Assembly (NCBI GenBank): GCA_963082975.1
Contig: OY720345.1
Location: 7,590,491-7,654,490, forward strand
Length of the DNA stretch: 64,000 bases
Direction: 5' to 3'
Source of the DNA: Labia minor
Taxonomy: Eukaryota > Arthropoda > Insecta > Dermaptera > Spongiphoridae
Under the pieces are notes generated by a model. That model ran no database searches. It was not told the DNA's origin and was given only the letters and a program-made list of their open reading frames with translations. Below are positions 11,431-20,708 of this stretch, one piece after another; position 1 is the first letter of the stretch; each line of letters starts with the position of its first letter. A program made the position numbers and the translations under genes.

Positions 11431-12061
11431 TTTTTACCGACCGATGATAGTAAGGGAGGTATTGTTTTCATACCAAATTTCATGTGTGGGGATTTTTACA
11501 TATCTCCACCAATACCAATCATGCATTTTCTTAACAGAAAAAATTATTTTTAGCATGATGTCTCTCCGTCCGTCCGTCTGTCCGTCCGTCCTTATAGATG
11601 TGTACAACTTGAACGGCTCAACGGATTTTGATGAAATTCGGTATATTTACTTAATGCATCAGCATCAACTTTTGGTGCAAATCCGGAAACCGGAAGTGGT
11701 AGTATTAGCGATCGACGATAGGAAGGGAAGGGTTATTTTCACACCAAATTTCACATGCGGAGATTTTTTATCTATCTCCACGAATCATGCACTTTGTATT
11801 GGTTTTATTCTCGGGAAAAATCATCTTCATTAGTTTTTTCTTAATTTAAAATTATAGGACGTCACTCAGCCCATCATGACGTCACAGCCAGCGCCTCCTT
11901 ATATATTATAAATAAAATAAAATTAAAAATATTTATGTTATATTTCATATCTGTTTTTTATTGCATTAATAGATTCATTTAAATGATTTGAAATTGTTTC
12001 TGTAGCTGGAAATTTATTGACAAACCGTCGGTCGGTTCTGCGCCTGGCCACAGGTTAACTT
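11431..12061 (+). mobile_element. Family G Helentron-like element, copy 1
   Basis: The 5' end is TTTTTACCGACCGATG. A (GTCY)n microsatellite of tandem GTCC/GTCT units lies at about 11566-11590. The phrase CGGCTCAACGGATTTTGATG follows, and the body holds two gacgtca motifs near 11859-11885. Near the 3' end ACCGTCGGTCGGT mirrors the 5' motif, followed by the hairpin CCTGGCCACAGG and TTAACTTATT. The (GTCY)n core is typical of mini-me/DINE-type elements. The 129-codon open frame (11444-11833) crosses the microsatellite and shows no domain, so I do not call it a gene. Confidence 0.8.
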
Positions 12062-12377
12062 ATTTGTATTAGTATTTGTGAAATAAATATTAACGCACAA
12101 AGTCTTGATATGCAAAATATAGAATTTGAAAATGTAGAAAAATTTAAATACTTAGGTTCTGTAATAAGGAAAGATAATAATATTCGAGAAGAGTTTAAAA
12201 CGAGGTTACAATCGGGAGCGCTTGTTATCATGCCGTAAAGGGACTTATCGCTTCGAAATTATTATCAAAGGGGATCAAAATTGAAATATATAAAACAATT
12301 ATTTTACCGGTTGTATTATATGGGTGTGGGGCATGATCTATGCCCTTAGGTGACGAGAGTAGATTTAGAGTATTTGA
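12062..12377 (+). pseudogene. LINE reverse transcriptase fragment
   Basis: The reading frame pieces correspond to the segment after the reverse transcriptase catalytic core: YLGSVI.KDNNIREEFKTR, then KGLIASKLLSKGIKI and VVLYGCG.WSM. The same segment is longer at 38.73 kb and 31.37 kb. One frameshift (gggagcgcttg against gggaagcgcctg) breaks the frame. The piece ends abruptly at gtatttgag and both sides carry a family G 3' end. Confidence 0.8.
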
Positions 12378-12400
12378 GCCTAGCCACAGGTCAACTTATT
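12378..12400 (+). repeat. Second family G 3' terminus
   Basis: GCCTAGCCACAGGTCAACTT differs at two positions from the family G end at 12041-12060 (GCCTGGCCACAGGTTAACTT), and both continue ATT. Only the hairpin end is present. It is either the 3' target-site copy of a LINE insertion or a true second terminus. Confidence 0.7.
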
Positions 12401-12716
12401 ATCAATTATATTTGCCCTTTTTTATTTTTTAGTATTCAGTATTTTTAGTATTAAATCAAGTTTTTATTTTTAATTTTTTTTTAAAATATCTTATGTAATA
12501 TTAACACTTCATTTGTTCTAATTTGAACTTCTACATTTTGTACAAATCACTTGAGTGCCTATAAATATTTGTATAAATAACAAAGAACTCCCTGATTTCA
12601 AATTCAATCAAAAGCCATCAATATAATAATATTATAGTCATTAGAAACAAGTAATAAATATGCAAAATTTCAAGTACAAATATAATATAATTAGAGAGAA
12701 AGAGTATTATTAAGTA
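12401..12716. other. AT-rich DNA, no feature seen
   Basis: No recognised repeat or coding signal. Confidence 0.5.
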
Positions 12717-13140
12717 TAAAAGGTGTTTTAATAAAAGTAAAAGATCTTTTATTGATATCTTTGTTGAGACATGCATACTCTTTTGATTAAATTGGCAATA
12801 ACCTTATTATATACATCTGGCCGTATTTTGTATTAGTAGCGTGAATAATTTCGGTCTTCAAAGCTTCAGTTGTAGTCTTGTTGGTATAAACCTGTGATAA
12901 CGCCAATGCCAGAACTCTATAAGTCAGAAATCGCAATCAATTCTGAGGTCAAAACGGGAAATGACACAATCAGAAGCAAATTTGCACAATGCAGTACATG
13001 TTTCACGAGATGGTATGACATTTGGCACCGTTTAGTGCTGCAATCCATCAACTTTTGATCTGTCACTTAAGAATCACCTGTCATTATGGCTGTCAAACAT
13101 GACGGGTAACTAAAATCTTACGCTCAAATTGAAACTCAAT
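12717..13140 (-). pseudogene. IS630/Tc1-like transposase relic (C-terminal)
   Basis: A possible terminal repeat (AAAGGTGTTTTAATAAAAGT) sits at the left. Read on the minus strand, short pieces such as VYTNKTTTEALKTEIIHA and NKVIANLIKRVCMSQQR follow the pattern of the region after the third catalytic residue in IS630-like transposases. Several frameshifts are needed and no catalytic motif survives. The assignment rests on pattern only. Confidence 0.45.
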
Positions 13141-13298
13141 TATATATAAAAAAGGAATCTAATTAGAATATTAAATCTATAAAAACTTTAAAATGGAGAC
13201 TTTTGTAAATTTTAATAAAAATCTTTTTTTATGATATTATACTAAAAAGCAAAAAAGCGACCGACGATTTAAAAATAATTAAATATATATATATATAT

Positions 13299-14275
13299 CA
13301 GTGGCGGAACCAGGATTATTTGATCCTGGAGGGGTTTTGACTAGCCGCTCCACCTTCCTATGGCGGGGTCCACCCCCCCCCCCTCCCCCCGGGCTCTCTC
13401 AAAGACAAATATTCATTAAGATTTTTTTTTTAAATTAAATATTTAAAAAAGTTTCGTAAATGAAACACCGATTTTACAAAATCTGGCAAAAAATTTAATT
13501 TTGTATTTTATTTACTCGTATTCACAGTTTTAGAACGAAAATATTTTTTTCCAGCGATAAGTAAATCATTTTAGCTTTAGGATTGGATTGTTTTTGGACA
13601 AGATCGGACCATAAGTAAGGGTAGTTTAAAGAGGTGTCAAAGCACATTTTATTGATTTTCTCAATAAATACCGATTTTTATGAGAATTATGATACTATCG
13701 TATTAAATTTATACAGAATCGAATTTACTAAAAGTTTCATTATATTCATATTTACCTCAACTTAATAATAAAGGAGTTATTTATAAAAAACTAGTTTAAG
13801 ATTTCGAAAAGCTTTTCGTCCGCCCGTAGTGGCAGGATATTTTGAAAAAATTAGTCTTCGCTTCATAATTTTTATGAAATTAGCAATTAATGTATTAATA
13901 ATATAAAATATTTAGAATTTGAGTAATATTTTGATTTATTTTGTATTTAAATAATAGTCAAATTGGAAAATTTCACAAACTTATATTAAGGCTTTTGTTT
14001 TTTATGATTTAGGAAAAATAATAAAATAATTTTTTTATTTCTTATATTCAATTCTGTACGAAAAAATAAGCAATTTTTGTTTTTGTTAAAATTTTTTTAA
14101 AATAAAATAAACTTACTTTTTATACACTAAGAGTTATACTTTAAGAAATTTTTTTTTCAAATAAAAAGAAGGATTATATTTTTTCTTTTCTATTTGTAAT
14201 ATACTACACAATATATATCAATTTGAATTATTTTTCTCTTCTGGGGGGGGGGGGGGGTTAAAACCCTAAATCCCC

Positions 14276-14279
<4 letters not shown>
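13299..14279. mobile_element. hAT-like element with CAGTGGCGGAACC end
   Basis: The left end CAGTGGCGGAACCAGG and the inverted right end TAGTGGGGGATTTAGG share 10 of 16 positions. GC-rich C-runs and G-runs lie just inside each end, as in the element at 3515-4350. It sits inside a TA tract, so the target duplication cannot be read. The inside is AT-rich and non-coding. Confidence 0.6.

Positions 14280-14311
<32 letters not shown>
14278..14311. repeat. (TA)n microsatellite
   Basis: Pure TA repeat with one interruption, next to the right end of the hAT-like element. Confidence 0.9.
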
Positions 14312-14313
<2 letters not shown>

Positions 14314-14856
14314 ATATATATAAAGGAGACTGTTTGTATGTATGTATGTATGTAATTCGTTTACTTTTTTGCTGTCACTGTTAAAATGTAAATAACTTAC
14401 ATTTTAACATAAAATAGAAAATATATTATTTAAGGATTAAAGAATAAAAATAGAAAGTAAATTAGTGAATATTTTAAAAATTAGACAATTTGTGGAAATT
14501 GAAATAACTAAGAAATGAGAGGTGGAGGGGATGAGGAGAGAGGTGAGAGTGTGTGTGAGCGGGAGAGAGAGAGATTTAAAGTTTATATATAGTTCTCCGT
14601 GTTGTTCATTCAAGAGCCAGGCGTGGCCCACTGACTGGCGGACTCATTTTACACAATGTATATAACTAGCAATCAAAGAATTATTATAAATTTTAACTTT
14701 TTATTTTAAATTCTAATATTCAAATATCATTTCAATTAAATAATTTATTCTAAAAGTTCTCATTTTAATTAATATAATAAAATATTTAAATCATATTTAA
14801 CTTAAATTATTTTGTATTTATTCTTTCCATATTTGAATAGGTACTTCTTTTATTTT
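14312..14856. other. AT-rich DNA with a short GC-richer patch
   Basis: A GTAT run lies at 14335-14353. A GC-richer patch at 14575-14645 has no recognised identity. Confidence 0.4.
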
Positions 14857-14869
14857 AAGGGAGGGAATT

Positions 14870-15050
14870 TTTTTTTTTTTTTTTTTTTTTTTTATTTATT
14901 TGGCTTTCGGATTATCACCATTTTAGCCAGCCTTCTTTATTATTCTTATATCTATACTTATATATATCGATTTATATATCGATGCACTCAGCGAGGTTTG
15001 AACACTCGAACTCGAGTCGGCGGACCGGTCACTATAACCTCGCGGCTAAG
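14870..15050 (-). mobile_element. SINE-B (tRNA-derived) with 13-bp duplication
   Basis: On the minus strand the element starts CTTAGCCGCGAGGTTATAG, resembling a box A. AGTTCGAGTGTTC, resembling a box B, follows about 30 bp later, then an AT-rich body and a poly-A tail (the T-run at 14870-14893 on the plus strand). A perfect 13-bp target duplication AAGGGAGGGAATT lies at 14857-14869 and 15051-15063. Tail, duplication and pol III-like head together make a retroposed SINE unrelated to SINE-A. No second copy was seen in the window. Confidence 0.85.
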
Positions 15051-15074
15051 AAGGGAGGGAATTAACTATGATCT

Positions 15075-16528
15075 AAAAAAATTAATAAATGAACTTAATA
15101 ATAAAAAATCAAATAAATCCATTAATTTAAATTAATACTATTAATGAATGTATATATTGTTAATTTATCTTTAGTTTTATCAATACTTTTATACCGTTAA
15201 TTTTTATAAATTAATTTTTATAAATTGTCTCAAGTCTCTAACTTTGCATTTTCTCTAATTTTATTATAATTAAAAATATTCAATAAAAATCAAACAATGA
15301 AATTAAAATATCGAAATGAAATGATCAAGAAATATTATACTCTATTATAACATATACAATACTTATAAACTATAGGCGGAGGAAATATTAGACGATATCA
15401 TTGCGGGTTCATGCCAAATCGATCAACATTAATTAAGATATTTTCATTATGACAGATATTAAAAAAACCGCGAATTCAATATCTCTGTTCACTAATTATT
15501 TGTAGACTTTAGTAAAACCTACGCATGACTCAATAGATCCGGATAAACTTTTTCAAATTTTGATCTTAAAATTTATCTTGAAGGTAGTAAAGAAAGAGTA
15601 AGATGTGGAAATCAATTGTAAAATATTAGGTGACCCAGACGACTTAAATATAATAGGAGATTCGGCAATTGCAATTACAGATAGCGAGGAAAAATTAATC
15701 GAGGTAGGAAAAGAGATGAGGTTTGAAATTAATAATGATAAATAAATATATTTAGAAACAAACAGGAGCAGTATTAACATACAAAATGTAGAATTTGAAT
15801 ATGTAGAAAAATTGAATGTAATCACGAAGGATAATAATATTTGAGAAGAATTGAAATCGAAGTTGCAATCGGAAAACGCCTGTTATCATGCAGTAAAGAG
15901 GCTTATCTCATCAAAATTATTATAAAAGGGAATGAAAATTAAAATATATAAAACAATTATTTTGTCTGTTGTGTTAGACATGGTCTATGATCTTTGGAGA
16001 TGAGAGTGGATTCAGAGAATAGGATTCTCCCCAGCATTTATGGGCCAAAGAAAGATGAATACATCAGGGAATGACGTACGAGAGATGGAACAGAGGCTCA
16101 GGATAAGGACACTTGGAGAAATGTGGTTGTAGCTGCCAAGAACTTTCGAGTACCGTTGAGCCACGCATGGTCTATGACCCTGGGAGATGAGAGTAGATTC
16201 AGATTATTCTTTCCAGCATTTATTGGCCAAAGAAAGATGAGGTCACCGGGGACACTTGGAGAAATGTGGTTGTAGCTGCCAAGAACTTTCGAGTAGATAG
16301 ATATAACATATTCAATAATAATATATATAATTAATTTACTAAATAAATTAAAATATATTTTAAATAATCACACAATAAGAAATGAATGTTTTATGTTATA
16401 CATTGTTTGAAACAAAATGGATGAAAACCTTTTACTACTTTCAACCAAATACTATGTACCACTCGGGGGTACAGGGGGCGGAGCCCCCGTCTAGATGTGA
16501 AGAGCGACGAAGGAGCTCTGAGCAGCTA

Positions 16529-16529
<1 letters not shown>
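15075..16529 (+). mobile_element. Family L repeat, split by a LINE
   Basis: The outer parts (15075-15361 and 16318-16529) align in order with 28335-28768, sharing GTCTCAAGTCTCTAAC, TATTATACTC.ATT.TAACATA and TTTCAACCAAATACTATGTA. The right end carries a hairpin, GGGGGC-GGA-GCCCCC at 16474-16488, and stops at CTAG before a TA tract. CTAG plus an upstream hairpin recalls a Helitron 3' end, but the hairpin lies about 37 nt from CTAG instead of about 10, so that class is tentative. Confidence 0.6.
15362..16301 (+). pseudogene. LINE copy inserted in family L, 16-bp duplication
   Basis: Pieces of a non-LTR retrotransposon reverse transcriptase run in order. They are a FVDFSKTYA.-like piece near 15507, DDLNIIGDSAIAITDSEEKL near 15640-15690 (the catalytic Y/F-A-D-D box reads DPDD), then CYHAVK and the tail phrase ending AAKNFRV. 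The target duplication TATAACATATACAATA at 15346-15361 recurs at 16302-16317 with one mismatch. The 3' part is duplicated in tandem: 15973-16160 resembles 16166-16294. Stops and frame breaks are frequent. Confidence 0.85.

Positions 16530-16575
<46 letters not shown>
16530..16575. repeat. (TA)n microsatellite, 46 bp
   Basis: Uninterrupted AT dinucleotides directly after the CTAG end of family L. Confidence 0.95.
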
Positions 16576-16578
<3 letters not shown>

Positions 16579-16599
16579 TCACCAGTTAGTTTAATGTAA

Positions 16600-16829
16600 A
16601 AAAAAAGTTGATGAACTCATGCTAATGATGCATTAAGTAAATATACCAAATTTTATACAAATCCATTGAGCCGTCCATTGTACACGTCTATACGGACACA
16701 CAGACGGACAGACATCATGCTAAAAATACTTTTTTCTGTTAACAAAATGCATGATATGTAAAAATCTCCACATTTGAAATTTGGATTGAAAACAATACCT
16801 TCCCTTCCTATCTTCGGTCGGTAAAAAAA
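16600..16829 (-). mobile_element. Family G element, 5' half only
   Basis: On the minus strand it starts TTTTTACCGACCGAAG, carries GTCCGTCTGTGTGTCCGTA in place of the (GTCY)n, and includes the ATGCATTTTGTTAACAGAAA and CATCATTAGCATGAG stretches known from copy 1. The 3' half with hairpin is absent. The small open frames on the minus strand are repeat sequence and not genes. Confidence 0.75.
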
Positions 16830-16924
16830 AATTAAAAGAAAGTAATCTTTTGTTTTTGTGGTTCGTAAAAAAGGGCAGCGATGTTGTTTCATCAGTATCA
16901 TTAATCCTCTCATATAAGAAAATT

Positions 16925-17406
16925 AGCTGGAGTGTCTCCACTCGACTATCTCGCAATTTGAATTGGATTCAATAACATAATATATTATATTTAAATTTAA
17001 TTTAATTAATTATAAATTATAAATTAAAATTAATAAATTTTGTTTGTTGATGGTACCACATCACGTGTTGGCGCGTGAGATTTGCAGTGTTAAAAAATTA
17101 ATTATGGTACTTTCAGTGATTCAATCAAGCTGAAATTCTATATATAGCAGTTTTATACAATTTTTAATCATGGGTAAAACTATCAAACATATATCTTTAT
17201 TTTTACGGTCACTTTGGAGAAAAAAAAAATCAAAACTTTGTAAGTAATGACCCTCTTCCGGTTGAGCTGCATTTCTCAAAAGTTGTTAGAAAACTACGAA
17301 TTTTGAATAATGACCATGTACCAAATTTCATGATCCTAGCTCAAACCGTTTTTGCGTGATTTCGTCTACACACATACACACACACACAGAGAGAGACAGA
17401 GATAGT
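16925..17406 (-). mobile_element. Family F element, copy 2
   Basis: Read on the minus strand it contains GAGATAGT at the 5' side, a (TG)n tract, the CATTACTTACAAAGTTTTG core, CTATATATAGAATTTCAGC, and the 3' mirror motif with the hairpin GAGTGGAGACACTC and CCAGCTAATT. The 5' end is shortened after the microsatellite. Confidence 0.85.
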
Positions 17407-18105
17407 AAAAATATGATATTTAATTATTTCGATATATTTGAAACAATATTTTTTAGAAATTTTAAATTTTTATAATAATTTGATTTACTTACTGTTTTGT
17501 TACAAAATTCTCCTTTTTTTTCCCTATTATTCTAATAATAAGCTTCGTGGATAATATTCTCTATATATACTTGTTCATTTCATTTTAACATAAAATCTAT
17601 TCGTTTATAAAATGAAATGACTTTTAGCTCTTTCTCAATTCGTTAAAGAGGGAGAGAGAAAGAGAAGGAAAAAGAAAAAGAGAGGAGAGAGAGAGAGAGA
17701 GAGAGAAAATTGAAATTGGTAAAATGACTCTGAATGACACCTTAAATCCCATTCGATAATGAGATCCTGAAACGAATAATATTTAATCTACTTATCTTTC
17801 TCTCTCTCTCTCTCTCTCTATTTGAATGAATATGTATGTATCCGCTGGTAGGGGTAAATCAAATGGATATTTTACAACTACAAATACAGTTTTCATGATC
17901 CACCAATAATCATTCTGTCGCGTGTAATCTCAATTGATGGTTTATCATCTGCCATTTAAAAATAAAATTGAAATTAATTCAAATGATAATGATAGGAAAT
18001 CCTGTGTAAATTGAATTTTTTATATTAATATATAAGATATAATTAATGGATATAAAGATTCATTTGTTAAATTTACACAATTTAAGAAATTCATATTCAT
18101 ACTTT
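17407..18105. other. AT-rich DNA with (AG)n and (TC)n tracts
   Basis: GA-rich run at 17647-17706 and (TC)n at 17799-17820. A repeat-free, slightly GC-richer part at about 17825-17960 has no coding signs. Confidence 0.45.
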
Positions 18106-19330
18106 TCTACACTCGCGGACAAAAAAATCGAGCCACCTTTATTTTTTTGTGTTTCAACTTCTCCTATCTCATATTCAAGACATCCGATTGGATTAAAATT
18201 GGTGTCCTATTTTAGGTATTTTATTGCAATTTCATAATAAACATAAACTATTTCATTTTGTTTTAAAACTATTTGATTTATTGAAAAATAATACGAACAT
18301 AAGAAAACTTTGTAATTTGAGATTAAGAATAATTTTATTATTTTTAAAAATTAATATATCATTTTATTTTTAATCTCGAACCAAATCAATTTAAGTTAAT
18401 ATCAGAAATTTAGAAAGAGCATAAAGCACACTCTTTTTCCAACTTAACATGGGTACACCACACACGTGGTTGCCGCACAAGTTGTTGCCTTCATTCAAAG
18501 CGGACTATCATAGCGTATTGTGGCACAAGAATTAAATTGAACTCCTTCATCGGTTCAAAGAATTTAACCAACGATATAATGAAACTGGTTCTCATCACCG
18601 TCACCCCGGGTCTGGAAGAAATCGGGTTACAACTCACATAGACGATCGCTTTATAACACTAACTACACTGTGCGATCGACTGTTTAATGCAATTCAAATT
18701 CGACAGTGACTACAGGACGCCCGGGGGTTGGCTGTAAGTTCACGTACTGTGAGACGAAGGTTGCATGAACAAAAACTTAGATCTCATAAAGCTGCAACAA
18801 GCCCAAAATGGACCACAGACTATCGCAAAGCCAGACTGACTAAGATTTGCTCTGGACACGTTGATTGGACTCTGGAACAATGGACCAGAGTTCTTTTCAC
18901 GGACGAATCAAGAATATGTCTCCACGGCAATGACAAATGACAAAGAGTCTACCGACGACCAGGAGAACGATTTTCTTCTTGTTGCAAAACTGGGACGGTA
19001 GTTTCGGAGATGGATCCATAATAGTGCGGGGTGGAATATCCTTAGAAGCTAAAACAGATCTTGTTTTTATTGATGGGGGAGCCAATCCAGATAATCGGAG
19101 AGGACTAACGGCTATTCGGTATATTCAGGAAGTTCTTGAAAATCATGTGATGCCCTATCCTGGCTTTATCGGCGAAAACATGTTATTGATGCATGAGATA
19201 ATGCAAAACCTCACAGTGCCCAAATCGTGAAGTGTTATCTTCAAGAGGTCGGCATTCAAACAATGGAGTGGCCAGCACGCAGCTTTGGGATGAGTTAAAA
19301 AGAAGAGTTCGAGCCAGAAATACCTAATAC
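18106..19330 (+). pseudogene. Tc1-like transposase pseudogene
   Basis: A Tc1-like left end (ACACTCGCGGACAAAAAAAT) is followed by a transposase in pieces. They are an N-terminal helix-turn-helix region near 18480-18640, SSRTVRRRLHEQKLRSHKA at 18737, the first catalytic motif FTDESRICLHGND (18895-18933), then VRGGISLEA and a segment ending ENMLLMH. A one-base insertion follows the second catalytic motif, so the frame turns into HEIMQNLTVPKS. After WPARS the family's conserved block with the third acidic residue is missing and the sequence jumps to WDELKRRVRAR. Stops occur at several points. No right terminal repeat was found. Confidence 0.85.
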
Positions 19331-19363
19331 TTTAATTTAATTTAAACAAAATGCAATCATTAA

Positions 19364-19446
19364 CACTTTCCCGCCGGCTCTATAATTTGTCTATATATTT
19401 GATGTGGCGGCATGAGCCACCGGTGGTACATGCCTGCGGGAACGTG
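19364..19446. mobile_element. piggyBac-type MITE, 83 bp
   Basis: TTAA at 19360-19363 and 19447-19450 flanks an 83-bp unit. Its ends CACTTTCCCGC and, inverted, CACGTTCCCGC match at 10 of 11 positions. The middle holds a second inverted structure around GGCGGCATGAGCCACC. TTAA duplication is the piggyBac signature. The unit is much GC-richer than its surroundings. Confidence 0.8.
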
Positions 19447-19450
19447 TTAA

Positions 19451-20043
19451 ACACAACATAAGCAAATATCTATACTACTACTCTCTAATTTATATGTCAT
19501 TTTCTATCTCGTATGCTATTTGAATAAATATAATTTATTCCTGATTCCTTTTTAATGATGATAGTTTAAGATAATAATTCACCTTTCTATCCTACGTATA
19601 AGGAAAATACCAAGAAAGAAAATTCACTTTTGATATCTACATTTCTCTCTCCCTCTCTCTTTCACTCTCATTATATTAATAAATAAATCCAAGAGAATAT
19701 ACCTATTTGTAATATTAATTTTTAAGATGAAATGTAAGATTTAAGAATTTATTTGCAAAAAATATTTTTATATGTCAAGTGAGTGAGACAAAATTGTGGT
19801 GTAAAATCAAATCAAAAGAAAATTAATTAATTATAAATATATATAGATAGATAGATAGCTAGATAGATAGATAGATAGGGAGGAAGAGAGAGAGAATATA
19901 AAAATAAATCCAATACTATATTTTTTACAAAATATCTCACAATGGTTAGATTTGTGAATAAAATCTGAGAATATATTATCCCCGGATCAAATATGTCTTA
20001 AAAAAAAAACTAATCCTATTTAAAAATAACTATGAATAAAAAA
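19451..20043. other. AT-rich DNA with (GATA)n
   Basis: A (GATA)n tract lies at 19844-19878 with one GCTA interruption. Nothing else was recognised. Confidence 0.6.
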
Positions 20044-20231
20044 TAAGCTGGAGTGTCTCCACTCGACTATCTCGCAAATTTGAATTGAATTAATTAACAT
20101 TTATTATATTTAAATTAAATTTAATTAATTATAAATTATAAATTAAAATTAATAAATAATATTTATTAAATCAGCGCATGTTTGACTTTTTGTTGATTGC
20201 ACCACGTCACGTTTTGGCGCGTGAGATTTGC
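20044..20231 (-). mobile_element. Family F element, copy 3 (3' end only)
   Basis: On the minus strand it holds the CACGCGCCAAAACGTGACGTGG block, the AT-rich linker and the 3' mirror motif with hairpin and CCAGCTTATT. It breaks off at the TTGCAAATCTCAC position into an A-run. Confidence 0.8.
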
Positions 20232-20708
20232 AAAAAAAAAAAAAGTAAAAATTTAATTTTAAAGCTTTATTTTAATTAAATTAACAATTTTAAAACCAAA
20301 ATTTAATTAAATTTACAATTTGAGATAAAACAAATATCAAAAAACATAAGCTGAAAATAGTGTAATCAATTAAATTGAGAATGAATTATTAGGGGAGAGT
20401 GGATAAAGGGATTTGGAGATGTTAATGCTAATGGAATAAGAGAAATCAACTAAACTAATAATATTATCAACATCATTTTCGTTTTAAAGTAAACTAAGGT
20501 GATCTCATAGAGAACAATTTCTACACAATATAAACTCTATTACTATAGTTATATTATTATTATTGTTATAATTATTTTTTTATTTAATAATATTCAAATC
20601 CGTGTAGTTATAGAGAGGTTATATTAAATTAATAATTATATTCAAATGGGAGTATTATATTATATATGTATATATACAAATATATATATATATATATATA
20701 CATTTTTT

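Noticed and set aside
11444-11833. 129-codon open frame, the longest outside LINE sequence
   Set aside because: It lies wholly in the non-coding family G repeat and crosses the GTCY microsatellite. Other copies do not keep the frame.
15553-15825. 90-codon minus-strand frame with hydrophobic residues
   Set aside because: It is the antisense of the LINE reverse transcriptase piece.
16653-16956. Two minus-strand frames of 78-86 codons
   Set aside because: They run through family G and neighbouring repeat DNA and have no domain.
19844-19878. CRISPR-like or satellite array
   Set aside because: It is a simple GATA microsatellite. No spaced direct repeats of CRISPR type were found anywhere.
20500-20640. 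TATAGAGAGGTTATATTAA, similar to the pogo-like MITE end
   Set aside because: The other side (CTCATAGAGAACAATTTC) is too different to call terminal repeats.
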